A DNA stretch of 64,000 nucleotides. Origin: Pantoea deleyi (GTDB taxonomy: Bacteria; Pseudomonadota; Gammaproteobacteria; Enterobacterales; Enterobacteriaceae). Position numbers and translations under genes: made by a program. The notes under the pieces were generated by a model, which saw nothing but the letters and a program-made list of their open reading frames with translations, was not told the origin of the DNA and made no database searches. The DNA lies in assembly GCF_022647325.1 (NCBI RefSeq), contig NZ_CP071405.1:1798001-1862000 (forward strand), written 5' to 3'. The stretch's first letter is position 1; each line of letters opens with the position of its first letter. Shown one piece after another: positions 53,249 through 63,736 of this stretch.

Positions 53249-53671
53249 TCACTCGCCTGCCGGCTGATTGGCGCGCCCGGCGGGCAGAGGACGCGATTTG
53301 CCCTCGTTATCCACGGCCACGTAGATGAACACCGCTTCCGTGGCACAGTAGGTCTGACCAATCGGCTCAGACGACACCTTTTTAATCCAGACTTCGACGT
53401 TAATCGTCATCGAACTGTTGCCGGTCCGGATGCAGCTCGCATGACAGCTCACCACATCGCCCACCGCGACCGGTTTCATAAAGGACATCCCATCGACACG
53501 CACGGTCACCACGCGGCCTTCCGCGATCTCTTTAGCCAGAATCGCGCCGCCCATATCCATCTGTGACATCAGCCAGCCGCCAAAGATATCGCCGTTAGCG
53601 TTGGTGTCTGCCGGCATGGCGAGCGTACGCAGCACCATTTCGCCTTGCGGCAATTTATGTTTTTCGTCCAT
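53249..53671 (-). CDS. yciA: Acyl-CoA thioesterase YciA
   Basis: Hot-dog-fold thioesterase that hydrolyses a broad range of acyl-CoAs. The start at 53671 (MDEKHKLPQGEMVLRTL) aligns with E. coli YciA; 140 aa. The catalytic signature is ADTNANGDIFGGWLMSQMDMGG. A strong terminator separates it from yciB. Confidence 0.94.
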   Translation of the reverse strand: MDEKHKLPQGEMVLRTLAMPADTNANGDIFGGWLMSQMDMGGAILAKEIAEGRVVTVRVDGMSFMKPVAVGDVVSCHASCIRTGNSSMTINVEVWIKKVSSEPIGQTYCATEAVFIYVAVDNEGKSRPLPAGRANQPAGE

Positions 53672-53698
53672 TGCGTCCACTTATTTGCAGGTTAATGC

Positions 53699-53723
53699 CA
53701 AAAAAATGCCCGGCGAACCGGGC
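53699..53723 (-). terminator. Terminator of yciC-yciB
   Basis: GCCCGG, loop TTCG, CCGGGC, A, then a long T-run on the minus strand, just beyond the yciB stop. Confidence 0.9.
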
Positions 53724-53730
53724 TGCGTCA

Positions 53731-54270
53731 CTATTTTTGTTCCTGCTGCGGCATCTGTCGCCAGATGTAGAGCCCGCTGAGCAGGGTAAAGAGCAGCGTC
53801 AGGCCGGAAAGGCCGAACACCTTAAAGTTAACCCAGAACGCCTGTGATAACCAAAAGGCAACATAGATGTTCACCAGGCCGCAGATCAGGAAGAACAGCG
53901 CCCAGGCGACGTTGAGCCGACGCCAGGCGGCTTCAGGCAGCTGCAGCTCTTTGCCGAGCATGCGCTGAATCAGCGTCTGCTGCATAAACCACTGGCTGTA
54001 GAGCAGGGCGGCGGCAAACAGGCTGTAGATCACGGTGACCTTCCACTTGATGAACTCATCGTTGTGGAACACCAGCGTCAGGGTGCCAAACACGGCCACC
54101 AGGACGAAGGTGAAAATCGTCATCTTTTCCAGCTTACGATAGAGCACCCAGCTGACGACCAGCGCCAGGCCGGTGGCGACGATCAGCGCGCCGGAGGCGA
54201 CAAAGATGTCATACAGCTTGTAGAAGATGAAAAACACCACCAGGGGAAGAAAGTCGAGTAGCTGCTTCAT
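53731..54270 (-). CDS. yciB: Inner-membrane protein YciB (intracellular septation A family)
   Basis: Integral membrane protein, 179 aa as in E. coli, about five helices. It interacts with cell elongation and division proteins in E. coli and affects envelope integrity. Starts [22 protein letters not shown]. It is 51 bases after yciC in an operon. Confidence 0.95.
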   Translation of the reverse strand: MKQLLDFLPLVVFFIFYKLYDIFVASGALIVATGLALVVSWVLYRKLEKMTIFTFVLVAVFGTLTLVFHNDEFIKWKVTVIYSLFAAALLYSQWFMQQTLIQRMLGKELQLPEAAWRRLNVAWALFFLICGLVNIYVAFWLSQAFWVNFKVFGLSGLTLLFTLLSGLYIWRQMPQQEQK

Positions 54271-54321
54271 AGTTTTTCCATTCAGAGTTGGCTGCGGATC
54301 TGCCCGAAGGCAGATCGCGAA

Positions 54322-55056
54322 TCAACGTAACAGCATATAGAGACGATAGAGATAGATAATCAACATCGCCGAAACCAGGTTACCCGCTGCGGTGAAAATC
54401 ACCGAGGAGACATTCAGCGGCAGTACGGTCAGCGATGAGAAGAACAGCATCACCACCACTTTGGCCAGCAGCCAGAGCAGGATTGCAGGCGCAATCAGCT
54501 TCACATTCTTCCAGGCCATCCGCATGCTGGCGCGCATGGCGGCAAAGACGCCCATCTTCTCACTGGCGACCATCACCGGCGCCAGCGACAGCAGGATAGT
54601 CAGCAGAATGCCCGGCACCACCAGCACCATAAAGCCCAGTTGCGCCATCAGCGTCATCAGGAAGGTGAGCAGCAGCAGCTTAGGCAGCATCGGCACCGAT
54701 GCGCCAATGGCCCGCAGCGCGCTGACACGCTGGCCGGACGAGACCAGCGGGATCAGGCAGAGCATGCCGCCCAGCAGCAGCGTATTGCCCATCAGCGCCG
54801 CAAAAGTGCTGGCTGCCGAAGCGTGCAGCAGGACCTGCTGCTGCTCCGGGGACATATTCTGTACCATCTCAAACAGCGAACGGGCGCTGTCGTCACTCTG
54901 CTGGAGTATCGCCATCTGATCGGCACCGGGCGTCAGCACATGCACCAGCATAACGGTAATAAAAGCGGTCAGCAGCGACAGCAACAGCAACGTAGCCAGT
55001 TGATGGCGCGCAAAATTTCCTGTGTCACGGTATAACGAGCTGGCCGTGATAGACAT
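54322..55056 (-). CDS. yciC: UPF0259 membrane protein YciC
   Basis: Inner-membrane protein of unknown role, 244 aa (E. coli 247), about six helices. The start at 55056 is chosen because AAGGAG lies 5 bases upstream and [15 protein letters not shown] matches E. coli. With YciB it has been connected to envelope homeostasis. It follows the YkgJ-like gene after 27 bases. Confidence 0.93.
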   Translation of the reverse strand: MSITASSLYRDTGNFARHQLATLLLLSLLTAFITVMLVHVLTPGADQMAILQQSDDSARSLFEMVQNMSPEQQQVLLHASAASTFAALMGNTLLLGGMLCLIPLVSSGQRVSALRAIGASVPMLPKLLLLTFLMTLMAQLGFMVLVVPGILLTILLSLAPVMVASEKMGVFAAMRASMRMAWKNVKLIAPAILLWLLAKVVVMLFFSSLTVLPLNVSSVIFTAAGNLVSAMLIIYLYRLYMLLR

Positions 55057-55083
55057 GTACACTCCTTGGAGGAACCGGGTTAA

Positions 55084-55500
55084 TTAACCCGGCGATTGTA
55101 CATGTTCTGGCAGCTCGCGGGCACCCGCCGCGGCATAACTTTCTGTCATATCAGGTAAAGAAGGAGAAAAAAGCGCAGGAAGACCATAACGGGCGCGGGC
55201 GCGATCGCAGGCGTCGTTGTGGATCCCCGCTTCACCCGACATGGCAAACTCCCGACAGGGCGTCGGACGTTGTGCATAAATGCCGCAGGAGACGCAGCCG
55301 CCGATCTCGCCCTCCAGGGCGACACAGCGGGGCGAGCGATCGTTAGTGCCCCGCATATTGCGCATCAGCAGGCTGAGGGGTTCGGTTAAGTGGGTCGGAA
55401 CCAGACCGCCAGCATCATCGGCTTCGGCCCAGTAAAAAGAGACGCGGAAATGGGCGCAGCAGGCGCCACAGCTGACACAGGGATTCGTTATTTCATGCAT
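55084..55500 (-). CDS. YkgJ-type cysteine-cluster protein
   Basis: A 138-aa cytosolic protein of the YkgJ/CxxCxxCC family, likely binding zinc or an Fe-S cluster. Cysteines: CVSCGACC near the N-terminus, then [27 protein letters not shown]. Family members are uncharacterised. It begins an apparent operon with yciC and yciB, an arrangement absent from E. coli K-12. Confidence 0.88.
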   Translation of the reverse strand: MHEITNPCVSCGACCAHFRVSFYWAEADDAGGLVPTHLTEPLSLLMRNMRGTNDRSPRCVALEGEIGGCVSCGIYAQRPTPCREFAMSGEAGIHNDACDRARARYGLPALFSPSLPDMTESYAAAGARELPEHVQSPG

Positions 55501-55615
55501 TTGATCACCCGCCCCTCCCAGGGCATCGAACCAAAATCAACAAGGAAGAGAAGCAAAATAGGCTGGCCGAAAATATTCAGCAAGCGCTATTTTTAGCTGC
55601 CAGCCAGGACTGAAA

Positions 55616-55629
55616 TTGATCTAAATCAA
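55616..55629. promoter_or_regulatory. FNR box upstream of ompW
   Basis: TTGATCTAAATCAA matches TTGAT-N4-ATCAA exactly. It lies about 126 bases before the ompW start. FNR activation of ompW is known in E. coli. Confidence 0.82.
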
Positions 55630-55754
55630 TCCATTGTTTTTTAAGCAGTTTATCCGAAACGTTCAGAGTGCAATTTTCTGTAAATCACGTTAAATAATTG
55701 CCAGCAAAAAAAGCGATGACGTTCGCAATTTTAACATTAAGCAAAGGAGTGATA

Positions 55755-56387
55755 ATGAAACTGGCAAAATGCGCGATGTTGCTAGCGCTGGCGCTGCCTC
55801 AGCTGGCAATGGCCCACGAAGCGGGCGACTTCTTTATGCGGGCCGGCAGTGCCACCGTCCGGCCTGTCGAGGGTTCCGATAATGTGTTAGGCATGGGCGA
55901 ATTCAGTGCCTCGAATGACACGCAGCTGGGCCTGACATTTACCTATATGGCCACGGATAACATCGGGGTCGAGCTGCTGGCCGCCACGCCATTCCGTCAT
56001 AAAGTGGGGCTTGGCCCGACCGGCACGCTGGCGACGGTTCGCCAGTTACCGCCTACGCTGATGGCGCAGTACTACTTCTTCGACAGCAAAAGCCCGGTGC
56101 GGCCTTACGTTGGCGTGGGCGTGAACTACACCACCTTCTACGATGCTAAGTTTAACCAGACCGGCCGCGATGCGGGCCTGACCGACCTCAGCGTCAAGGA
56201 CTCCTGGGGCGTGGCGGGTCAGGTCGGCCTCGACTACCAGATCAACCGTGACTGGATGCTGAATGCGTCGCTGTGGTATATGGATATCGATACGGAAGTG
56301 AAGTTTAAAGCGGGCGGCGAGCAGCAGAACATCAATATGCGCGTCGATCCCTGGGTGTTCTTCTTCGGGGCGGGTTACCGTTTCTGA
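55755..56387 (+). CDS. ompW: Outer-membrane protein W
   Basis: Eight-stranded outer-membrane beta-barrel with a hydrophobic channel, 210 aa (E. coli 212). The start at 55755 has AAAGGAG just upstream; a longer frame to 55698 is unsupported. Signal peptide 1-21 (cut after AMA), then HEAGDFFMRAGSATVRP. Ends FFGAGYRF with terminal Phe. An FNR box lies upstream, a terminator downstream. Confidence 0.96.
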   Translation: MKLAKCAMLLALALPQLAMAHEAGDFFMRAGSATVRPVEGSDNVLGMGEFSASNDTQLGLTFTYMATDNIGVELLAATPFRHKVGLGPTGTLATVRQLPPTLMAQYYFFDSKSPVRPYVGVGVNYTTFYDAKFNQTGRDAGLTDLSVKDSWGVAGQVGLDYQINRDWMLNASLWYMDIDTEVKFKAGGEQQNINMRVDPWVFFFGAGYRF

Positions 56388-56394
56388 GGATAAA

Positions 56395-56421
56395 AAGGCC
56401 GCTGAATCAGCGGCCTTTTTT
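56395..56421. terminator. Bidirectional terminator after ompW
   Basis: AAGGCCGCTGA/TCAGCGGCCTT with an A-run before and T-run after. Confidence 0.93.
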
Positions 56422-56433
56422 GTGGGTCAGACG

Positions 56434-56748
56434 TTACTTGATCTGCATGTTGTTAACAACCGATCTGACGCCCGCCACGCTGCGTGTCACCTGAACGGCA
56501 CGGTTGGCCATCTGTGGTGATGAAACAAAGCCGCTCAGCTGCACTTTGCCTTTAAAGGTTTCTACGTTGATTTCTGTCGACTTCAGCGACTCATCTTTCA
56601 GCAGCGCACCTTTGACTTTGGTGGTGACCACGGTGTCATCGATATAGCCACCGGTTCCCTCTTTGGTTGCGGTTGGCGCACAGGCGCTCAGTGTCAGCGC
56701 AACCACGCCCGCCAGTACAGCACCTGCCAGCATTTTAACGAATTTCAT
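56434..56748 (-). CDS. BON-domain lipoprotein
   Basis: A 104-aa exported lipoprotein. Signal peptide with lipobox LSAC (Cys at about 23), so an outer-membrane or periplasmic-face anchor is expected (next residues AP do not give the Asp+2 retention signal). One BON domain follows (about 35-104: DDTVVTTKVKGALLKDESLKSTEINVETFKGKVQLSGFV), as in OsmY and DolP. Probably an envelope-stress or osmotic protein; function inferred from the domain only. Confidence 0.9.
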   Translation of the reverse strand: MKFVKMLAGAVLAGVVALTLSACAPTATKEGTGGYIDDTVVTTKVKGALLKDESLKSTEINVETFKGKVQLSGFVSSPQMANRAVQVTRSVAGVRSVVNNMQIK

Positions 56749-56859
56749 TGCTTTCTCTCCCTGTCACAAATTGGATGCGACGTTACCGTAACGGCGCACT
56801 GTCATTGTGGTGCAGATTTCAGAAAAAGGGCAAATCGCAGGGGATAAAAAAGGAAACAA

Positions 56860-56889
56860 ATCATGCCTTATCGGGTGATAAGGCATGAT
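56860..56889 (-). terminator. Terminator of the trp operon
   Basis: Perfect 13-bp stem ATCATGCCTTATC/GATAAGGCATGAT with a 4-base loop, 7 bases after the trpA stop; T-rich sequence follows on the minus strand. Confidence 0.85.
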
Positions 56890-56896
56890 GGCAGCA

Positions 56897-57700
56897 TTAG
56901 CGGCTGGCGGCTTTGAGACGGCTGACAAAATTCTTCAGTTCACTCAGCATTACTTCCGGTTCGGCATGATGCTTTTCGATGATCCTGACGATCGCTGAAC
57001 CGGAGATGGCGCCTGCGGCACCGGCGGCGATCGCCTCCTTCACCTGTTCCGGTTCAGAGATACCAAAGCCCTGCAGCGGTGGCGCGGCGTGATATTCACG
57101 CAGCTTGTCGATCAGATGCTGCAGCGGCAGGCTGGCGCGGTTTTCCGCACCGGTCACGCCCGCGCGCGACAGCAGGTAGGTATAACCGCGTCCGTGGGAG
57201 GCGATCTCACGCAGCAGTTCATCGCTGGCATTCGGCGGACAGATAAAGATGGGGGCCACGCCATGACGCAGCGCCGCCTGACGGAAGGGCGCCGACTCCT
57301 CTACCGGCACGTCGGCCACCAGCACCGAATCCACACCGGCCTCGGCGCACCGGGCATAGAACGCATCCACGCCGTTGGTGAAGACCAGATTGGCATACAT
57401 CAGCAGGCCAATTGGCAGATCCGGATATTTGCGGCGAATCGTCGCCAGCATCTCGAAGCACTGGCTGGTGTTGGTGCCCGCCGCAAAAGCGCGCAGCGTG
57501 GCATTCTGGATAGTCGGGCCATCCGCCAGAGGATCGGAGAAGGGGATCCCCAGCTCCAGAGCATCCGCGCCCCCTTCAACCAGCGCATCAATCACACGCA
57601 GTGACAGCGCGGGTGACGGGTCGCCCAGCGTCACAAAGGGAACGAAGGCGCCTTCGTTGTTCGCTGACAGGCGGCTAAACAGTTGATTATAACGTTCCAT
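56897..57700 (-). CDS. trpA: Tryptophan synthase alpha subunit
   Basis: Cleaves indole-3-glycerol phosphate to indole and G3P; indole is channelled to TrpB. The product is 267 aa. Catalytic E49 and D60 are in [16 protein letters not shown]. Its ATG overlaps the trpB stop by one base, so the two are translationally coupled. Last gene of the operon. Confidence 0.97.
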   Translation of the reverse strand: MERYNQLFSRLSANNEGAFVPFVTLGDPSPALSLRVIDALVEGGADALELGIPFSDPLADGPTIQNATLRAFAAGTNTSQCFEMLATIRRKYPDLPIGLLMYANLVFTNGVDAFYARCAEAGVDSVLVADVPVEESAPFRQAALRHGVAPIFICPPNASDELLREIASHGRGYTYLLSRAGVTGAENRASLPLQHLIDKLREYHAAPPLQGFGISEPEQVKEAIAAGAAGAISGSAIVRIIEKHHAEPEVMLSELKNFVSRLKAASR

Positions 57701-58890
57701 CAGATTTCTCCCTGCGCAGTCAGAATGTCATGAACGGTGAAAATATCTTTGTCGCCACGGCCAGAGAGGTTGACCACAATCAGCTGCTCTTTCTCCGGCT
57801 CCGCATGGATCATCTTCAGTGCATGGGCCAGCGCATGGGAGGACTCCAGCGCCGGGATAATGCCTTCCGCGCGGCAGAGCTGTTTAAAGGCGTCCATCGC
57901 CTCGTTATCGGTAATCGAAACGTAGTCTGCGCGACCGATGCTGTTGAGATGTGCATGCTGCGGACCTACCGACGGGAAGTCGAGGCCGGCAGAGATAGAG
58001 TAGGACTCTTCGATCTGGCCGTCGTGCGTCTGCATCATCGGCGCTTTCATGCCGAAGTAGATCCCCACGCGACCGTGCTTCAGCGGCGCACCATGTTCGC
58101 CCGTCTCGATGCCGTGACCCGCCGGTTCGACCCCGATCAGCTTCACGCTGGTCTCGTCGATGAAGTCGGCAAACATCCCGATGGCGTTGGAACCGCCGCC
58201 CACACAGGCGAGGATCGCATCCGGCAGGCGGCCCTCTTTTTCCAGAATCTGCTTTTTAGTCTCCTCGCCAATCATGCGCTGGAACTCGCGCACAATCGTC
58301 GGGAAGGGATGCGGGCCCGCCGCCGTGCCGAGCATATAGTGCGCGGTTTCATAGCTGCCGGACCAGTCACGCAGCGCCTCATTACAGGCATCCTTCAGCG
58401 TGGCGGAGCCGCTGTGAACCGGAATCACTTCCGCGCCCATCAGACGCATACGGAACACGTTCGGCGACTGACGCTCAACATCTTTTGCGCCCATATAGAT
58501 GCGGCACTTCATGCCCAGCAGCGCACAGGCCAGGGCGGAGGCCACACCGTGCTGACCCGCACCGGTTTCAGCAATGATTTCGTTTTTGCCCATGCGTTTG
58601 GCTAACAGTGCCTGACCCAGCACCTGGTTCGTTTTGTGCGCGCCGCCGTGCAGCAGATCTTCACGCTTGAGATAGAGGCGGGTTTTGGTGCCTTTGGTCA
58701 GGTTTTTGCACAGCGTCAGGGCGGTCGGACGGCCCGCATAGTTTTTCAGCAGGTCGGTAAATTCGGCCTGAAACGCCGGATCTTTCTGCGCGTCGACAAA
58801 CGCCTGTTCGAGCTGGCGCAGCGCGGGCATCAGGATCTGCGGAACATACATTCCGCCAAATTCGCCAAAGTAGGGATTGAGTAACGTCAT
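57700..58890 (-). CDS. trpB: Tryptophan synthase beta subunit
   Basis: PLP enzyme that condenses indole and serine to tryptophan. The product is 396 aa. PLP lysine K86 in [12 protein letters not shown]-phosphate loop [10 protein letters not shown]. It lies 44 bases after trpCF. Confidence 0.97.
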   Translation of the reverse strand: MTLLNPYFGEFGGMYVPQILMPALRQLEQAFVDAQKDPAFQAEFTDLLKNYAGRPTALTLCKNLTKGTKTRLYLKREDLLHGGAHKTNQVLGQALLAKRMGKNEIIAETGAGQHGVASALACALLGMKCRIYMGAKDVERQSPNVFRMRLMGAEVIPVHSGSATLKDACNEALRDWSGSYETAHYMLGTAAGPHPFPTIVREFQRMIGEETKKQILEKEGRLPDAILACVGGGSNAIGMFADFIDETSVKLIGVEPAGHGIETGEHGAPLKHGRVGIYFGMKAPMMQTHDGQIEESYSISAGLDFPSVGPQHAHLNSIGRADYVSITDNEAMDAFKQLCRAEGIIPALESSHALAHALKMIHAEPEKEQLIVVNLSGRGDKDIFTVHDILTAQGEI

Positions 58891-58934
58891 TTTATCTTCC
58901 TTTCTCGGGCCCGGGTTGACGCGGGCCAGGCAAA

Positions 58935-60296
58935 TCAGTAGGCACGCAGTGTCTGAAACACAGCAGCGATTTTACGGGCATCTTTGATGCCGGGCGCGCT
59001 TTCCACGCCAGAGTTGAAGTCCAGTCCGGCACAGCCCAGCTGCGCGGCTTCAACACAGTTATCCGCGCTGAGGCCACCGGCCAGCAGCACATTGTCCAGG
59101 GTCTGCCCCTGCAGCAGTGACCAGTCGAAACGTTCGCCGGTGCCGCCGTTGCCGTTGTCGAACACGTAGCGGTCCACATGCGGCCAGTCGCGGGCCGGGA
59201 CGCTGCCCTCGATGCGCAGTGCTTTCCAGATCTGCACCGCCGCGGGCAGCGCAGCGCGCAGGTCGGCCACGAAGGCGGGGGTCTCATCGCCATGCAGCTG
59301 CACGGCGGCGAGTGAAAGTGCGCTGACCTGCGTGACAATGTCACTTATCGCATTGTTGCGGAAGACACCGACATAGCGCAGCGGCGCGGCGGCGATCACT
59401 GACTGCGCCGTGGCCGTGTCGATCAGGCGCGGTGAGCCTTCGGCAAAAATCAGGCCGCCATAGATGGCACCGGCTTCATAGGCGGCACGCGCATCTTCAG
59501 GACGGGTCAGGCCGCACACCTTGTTGTTGCCCAGGGTCACGCGACGCACGGCACCGGTGAGATCGGGCTCTTCCATCAGCGCGGAGCCAATCAGGAAGCC
59601 GTTGGCAAAGTGGCTCAGCTCGCGAATGTCGGCATAGCTGTTGATCCCCGACTCGCTGATCACCGTCACGCCGTGCGACAGGCGCGGGGCCAGCTGGCGC
59701 GTGCGGTTAAGATCGATAGAGAGATCGCGCAGATCGCGGTTGTTGATGCCCACCACTCTGGCCTGCAGGGCGATGGCGCGCTCCAGCTCCTCTTCGTTAC
59801 TGACTTCGGTCAGGATGCCCATCTTCAGGCTGTGCGCCACGGCCGCCAGCTGACGATACTGCTCATCATCCAGCACGGAGAGCATCAGCAGGATGGCGTC
59901 CGCCTGGTAGTAACGCGCCAGGTAGATCTGGTAGGGATCGATAATGAAATCTTTGCACAGCACCGGCTGGGTAATCGCCGCGCTGACTATCGGCAGAAAG
60001 GCGAAGTCGCCCTGAAAATATTTCTCATCGGTCAGCACGGAGACCGCAGAGGCGTAGTGGCGATAGACACCGGCAATGGCCGCCGGGTCGAAATCCTCGC
60101 GGATCACCCCTTTAGAGGGCGACGCTTTTTTACACTCCAGGATAAACGCGGTGCGTGCACCCTGCAGCGCGTCGTAGAAATGACGGCTGGCAGGTTCAAT
60201 GCTGTTCTGAAAGGTAGAGAGCGGCTGCTGCTGCTGACGGGCTTCAACCCAAATCGCTTTATCCTGAACAATTTTTTCTAACACGGTGCCTTTCAT
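58935..60296 (-). CDS. trpCF: Bifunctional indole-3-glycerol phosphate synthase / PRA isomerase
   Basis: Fusion enzyme, 453 aa as in E. coli. The N-terminal IGPS domain (1 to about 255) contains [13 protein letters not shown]. The C-terminal phosphoribosylanthranilate isomerase domain (about 256-453) contains [11 protein letters not shown] and GLDFNSGVE. The trpD stop lies 2 bases upstream. Confidence 0.97.
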   Translation of the reverse strand: MKGTVLEKIVQDKAIWVEARQQQQPLSTFQNSIEPASRHFYDALQGARTAFILECKKASPSKGVIREDFDPAAIAGVYRHYASAVSVLTDEKYFQGDFAFLPIVSAAITQPVLCKDFIIDPYQIYLARYYQADAILLMLSVLDDEQYRQLAAVAHSLKMGILTEVSNEEELERAIALQARVVGINNRDLRDLSIDLNRTRQLAPRLSHGVTVISESGINSYADIRELSHFANGFLIGSALMEEPDLTGAVRRVTLGNNKVCGLTRPEDARAAYEAGAIYGGLIFAEGSPRLIDTATAQSVIAAAPLRYVGVFRNNAISDIVTQVSALSLAAVQLHGDETPAFVADLRAALPAAVQIWKALRIEGSVPARDWPHVDRYVFDNGNGGTGERFDWSLLQGQTLDNVLLAGGLSADNCVEAAQLGCAGLDFNSGVESAPGIKDARKIAAVFQTLRAY

Positions 60297-60298
60297 GA

Positions 60299-61300
60299 TT
60301 ATCCTCTTGCTGCCAGTGCGACTACGCGCTCATAAGCCTGTCCGCTGCGGATGGCGTTTAGCGCCTGCTGGGCGTTTTCACGCAGATCTTCCTGACCGAA
60401 TACCTTAAGCAACATCGCCACGTTGACGGCGACCGCTTCTTCATGCGCCTGCTGGCCATTACCCTGGAGTAAAGCCGTGAGAATGTCACGATTTTCTTCC
60501 GGCGTGCCGCCCGCCAGCGCCTCTTTGGGATGGAAGCCAAAACCGAAGTCCTCCGGCGAGAGCTGATAGCGGGTGATCTCGCCATCACGCAGTTCAGCCA
60601 CGTGCGTCACGTCGTGCAGCGCCACCTCATCCATGCCGCCGCCATGCACCACCGCGGCGCGCTGGTAGCCCAGCACTTTCAGGGTCTGGGCAATCGGCAT
60701 CACCAGATCCGGGCTGTAGACGCCAATCACGGCCAGCGGCGGACGAGCCGGGTTGATCAGCGGGCCGAGCACGTTAAACAGCGTGCGGGTTTTAAGCTGC
60801 TGGCGTACCGGCATCGCGTGGCGGAAACCGGTGTGATACTGCGGCGCAAACAGGAAGCAGACGTTCAGATCGTCCAGCGCCTGGCGCGCCCGCGCTGCGG
60901 GCATGTCGAGATCGATACCAAAAGCGGCCAGCAGATCGGAAGAGCCGGACTTGCTGGAAACGCTGCGGTTGCCGTGCTTCGCCACCTTCAGGCCGCAGGT
61001 CGCGGCCACAAACGCGCTGGCGGTGGAGATATTAATGCTGTTGCTGCCGTCGCCGCCGGTGCCGACGATGTCTGCGAAGGCGTAGGCCGGGCGCGGAAAG
61101 GGTTTAGCATCTTCCAGCAGCGCCGTAGCGGCCCCGGCGATCTCTTCCGGCGTCTCACCGCGCACTTTCATGGCGACCAGCGCCGCGGCGAGCTGCACCG
61201 GCTCCAGCTGGCCGGTAATAATGGCGCTGAAGAGGGCGTGGCTCTCGGCCTGACTCAGCGTCTGCGCCTGGTAAAGTTTTTCCAGTGTCTGTTGCATCAT
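60299..61300 (-). CDS. trpD: Anthranilate phosphoribosyltransferase
   Basis: Transfers phosphoribose from PRPP to anthranilate. The product is 333 aa, a free-standing enzyme; in E. coli it is fused to TrpG. PRPP-binding [14 protein letters not shown] and [15 protein letters not shown] are present. Its ATG overlaps the trpG stop by 4 bases. Confidence 0.97.
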   Translation of the reverse strand: MMQQTLEKLYQAQTLSQAESHALFSAIITGQLEPVQLAAALVAMKVRGETPEEIAGAATALLEDAKPFPRPAYAFADIVGTGGDGSNSINISTASAFVAATCGLKVAKHGNRSVSSKSGSSDLLAAFGIDLDMPAARARQALDDLNVCFLFAPQYHTGFRHAMPVRQQLKTRTLFNVLGPLINPARPPLAVIGVYSPDLVMPIAQTLKVLGYQRAAVVHGGGMDEVALHDVTHVAELRDGEITRYQLSPEDFGFGFHPKEALAGGTPEENRDILTALLQGNGQQAHEEAVAVNVAMLLKVFGQEDLRENAQQALNAIRSGQAYERVVALAARG

Positions 61301-61893
61301 GATTCTCCCTGTGACTTCGCCAGCGCCCAGGCCAGCGTCTGCTCAAGCAGACGCGCACCCTGAGACGTCAGAATCGATTCCGGATGGAACTGAAAGCCGC
61401 ACACCCGGTCGGTTTCATGACGTACCGCCATCACCATTCCGTTGTAACTGGCGTTGACCGTCAGCGCTTCCGGCGTATTGCTGCCCACCAGCGAGTGATA
61501 ACGCGCCACCGGCAGCGGATTGCTCAGACCGGCGAACATCGCCTCGCCGTCGTGATCGATTGATGAAGCCTTACCGTGCAGGATTTCGCCCGCCTGCCCG
61601 ACATGGCCGCCATAGGCTTCCACGATCGCCTGGTGTCCCAGACAGATGCCGATAATCGGCAGACGGCCGCGCAGCGCCTGCAGCAGCGCTGGCATACAGC
61701 CCGCATCTTTAGGCGCGCCGGGGCCGGGCGAGAGCATCAGCACCGGGTTTTCCATCCGCTGCAGCTGTTCGATTAACAGCTCCGCAGGCAGGTTATTGCG
61801 GTAGATCACCACGTTGTGACCAAAGGTCCGCAGCTGATCAACCAGGTTGTAGGTAAATGAGTCGATGTTATCGAGCAGCAGAATATCGGCCAT
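61297..61893 (-). CDS. trpG: Anthranilate synthase component II (glutamine amidotransferase)
   Basis: Supplies ammonia to TrpE. The product is 198 aa. Class I amidotransferase triad C84 (GICLGHQ), H170 and E172 (FHPES). Separate from trpD, unlike the E. coli fused TrpGD. Its start overlaps the trpE stop by one base. Confidence 0.97.
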   Translation of the reverse strand: MADILLLDNIDSFTYNLVDQLRTFGHNVVIYRNNLPAELLIEQLQRMENPVLMLSPGPGAPKDAGCMPALLQALRGRLPIIGICLGHQAIVEAYGGHVGQAGEILHGKASSIDHDGEAMFAGLSNPLPVARYHSLVGSNTPEALTVNASYNGMVMAVRHETDRVCGFQFHPESILTSQGARLLEQTLAWALAKSQGES

Positions 61894-63458
61894 CAGAAGA
61901 TCTCCTTGCAGTGATGGGCAGTCGCGATTGCGCGCAGAACGGCGCGGGCCTTGTTGCGGCTTTCATCCGCTTCAGCCTGCGGATGAGAATCCAGCACCAC
62001 ACCCGCACCGGCCTGCACGGTGGCGACGCCATCTTCGACATAGGCCGAACGGATGACGATACAGGTATCCAGATCGCCCTGCGCCGTGAAGTAGCCCACC
62101 GCACCGCCGTAGCTGCCGCGGCGTGTGCCTTCGGCACCGGCAATCAGCTGCATGGCGCGCACTTTTGGCGCACCGCTGAGGGTGCCCATGTTCATGCAGG
62201 CGCGGTAGGCGTGCAGCACATCCAGGTCGGCGCGCAGCGTACCCACCACGCGGGACACCAGGTGCATCACAAACGAATAGCGGTCCACTTTAGTGAGGTC
62301 CGCGACGTAACGGCTGCCCGGCACACAGATACGGGCCAGATCGTTTCGTGCCAGATCCACCAGCATCAGATGTTCAGCCAGCTCTTTATGGTCGGTGCGC
62401 ATCTCAAGCTCGATCCGGCTGTCGAGATCGCGGTCCAGCGAGCCGTCAGCGTGGCGGCCTCGCGGGCGCGTACCGGCAATCGGGTAGATTTCGATCTGAC
62501 GCGAGGTAGCGTCATACTTCAGCGAACTCTCTGGCGAGGCGCCGAACAGTGAGAAATCCTGATCCTGCATAAAGAACATATAGGGGCTGGAGTTGCTGTT
62601 TTTCAGCGTGTCGTAGGCGGCCAGCGGCGACGGGCAGGGCAGTGAGAAGCGGCGCGACGGCACCACCTGGAAAATTTCGCCGATGCGAATCGCCTGCTGC
62701 ATCTCACGAACCACCTCACAATAGGCGTCGTCGCTCTGGCTGGTGGTCAGCGTCATCTGCTCCACCGGCTGCACCGGCAGCGCCGGAGCGGGCTGCAGGA
62801 TCTGGCCATGCAGCTGCTCAATGCGGCGCTGCAGGCGCTGGAACTCGCTGGTGGAAGGGCAGAACAGGCTGGCCTGCAGACGCGCGCTGCGGGTCTGATG
62901 GTCGATCACCAGTAAGGTTTCTGCCAGATAGAAGCAGTAGTCGGGGCAGCGCTGCTGATTATCCAGCACGGGCAGCGTCTCAAAACCGGCCACCAGGTCA
63001 TAGGCGAACAGGCCACCCAGCAGCACGGCTTCGCGCTCGTCGGCTGGGGAGTTGACCAGTTGCGGGATCAGACGCAGCGCATCAAAGACCGACAGCGCCT
63101 TCAGCCGGGAATCTTCATCCTGCTGATGGTCGTGGCTCGGCGGGAAGGTCAGCTCGCGTCCATCGGGGCGCACCTGATTGCCCACGGCGGCGGGCAGCGC
63201 CTCATCCAGCAGCGGCAGCAGGGCGCGGCCATTTTCTGATAGCGCCTGTACGGTGACAGTAGGGCCCATTGCGCTGATGCGCAGCGCGCTGTCGACAATC
63301 AGCAGGCTTTTTAAATTGCGCTTGCTGTCGATGTCAGCAGACTCAAGCAGCAGGGTTGCCGGACGTGCGCCGCAAAGCTGGTGAAACACTGCGGCCGGAT
63401 CTTCGCGGTAAGGCGCGGTGCCGGTAATCAACTTCACTGTAGGTTTCGCATTTGGCAT
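61893..63458 (-). CDS. trpE: Anthranilate synthase component I
   Basis: Makes anthranilate from chorismate with TrpG. The product is 521 aa. The feedback-tryptophan site LLES is present near residues 37-40 (TLLLESADI). The chorismate domain has [17 protein letters not shown] and PIAGTRPRG. First structural gene after the attenuator. Confidence 0.97.
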   Translation of the reverse strand: MPNAKPTVKLITGTAPYREDPAAVFHQLCGARPATLLLESADIDSKRNLKSLLIVDSALRISAMGPTVTVQALSENGRALLPLLDEALPAAVGNQVRPDGRELTFPPSHDHQQDEDSRLKALSVFDALRLIPQLVNSPADEREAVLLGGLFAYDLVAGFETLPVLDNQQRCPDYCFYLAETLLVIDHQTRSARLQASLFCPSTSEFQRLQRRIEQLHGQILQPAPALPVQPVEQMTLTTSQSDDAYCEVVREMQQAIRIGEIFQVVPSRRFSLPCPSPLAAYDTLKNSNSSPYMFFMQDQDFSLFGASPESSLKYDATSRQIEIYPIAGTRPRGRHADGSLDRDLDSRIELEMRTDHKELAEHLMLVDLARNDLARICVPGSRYVADLTKVDRYSFVMHLVSRVVGTLRADLDVLHAYRACMNMGTLSGAPKVRAMQLIAGAEGTRRGSYGGAVGYFTAQGDLDTCIVIRSAYVEDGVATVQAGAGVVLDSHPQAEADESRNKARAVLRAIATAHHCKEIF

Positions 63459-63481
63459 GATGGTTTCTCTGAATTTCGCTC

Positions 63482-63508
63482 AAAAAAAAGCCCGCGTCTT
63501 GGCGGGCT
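63482..63508 (-). terminator. trp attenuator (terminator 3:4)
   Basis: AGCCCGC, loop CAAGAC, GCGGGCT and eight T residues on the minus strand, about 25 bases before trpE. Equivalent to the E. coli trp attenuator. Confidence 0.95.
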
Positions 63509-63526
63509 CAGGTTTTCACACGGCGT

Positions 63527-63607
63527 TTACGCAAAGTGTGCACGATCCTGTCGCCCTTGATCGGGAACAGCGCGCCAACCCTCTGAATGCATCATTACTT
63601 CCGCCAT
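63527..63607 (-). CDS. trpL: trp operon leader peptide, atypical
   Basis: The leader frame from the ATG at 63607 encodes 26 residues: MAEVMMHSEGWRAVPDQGR plus QDRAHFA. AAGGGG lies 9 bases before the ATG, aligned with the E. coli trpL site. Only one Trp codon occurs (residue 11, in GGT TGG CGC), where E. coli has two in tandem (GGT TGG TGG CGC). The stop is displaced to a TAA at 63527, well past where E. coli trpL ends. An alternative start at 63595 gives 22 residues in the same frame. Confidence 0.75.
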   Translation of the reverse strand: MAEVMMHSEGWRAVPDQGRQDRAHFA

Positions 63608-63636
63608 GACTGAATACCCCTTGCGTGTGAACTTGT

Positions 63637-63670
63637 GTACTAGTTAACGGGTTCAGGGCGAAAATGTCAA
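63637..63670 (-). promoter_or_regulatory. trp promoter and TrpR operator
   Basis: On the minus strand -35 TTGACA (63665-63670), 17 bases, -10 TTAACT (63642-63647). The TrpR operator overlaps the -10: GTACTAGTTAACGGGTTC (63637-63654) matches the 18-base symmetrical consensus at 15 positions. Confidence 0.92.
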
Positions 63671-63736
63671 TACACTTTTTCACTGACCGCGAAAATCGTT
63701 ATCATGCTGGCCGGTTTAGTTTCAGCAGGAGTTCTC

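Noticed and set aside
58892..59344. 150-codon frame within trpCF
   Set aside because: Same-strand shadow of the TrpF domain; composition is Arg/Ala/Pro-rich without motifs.
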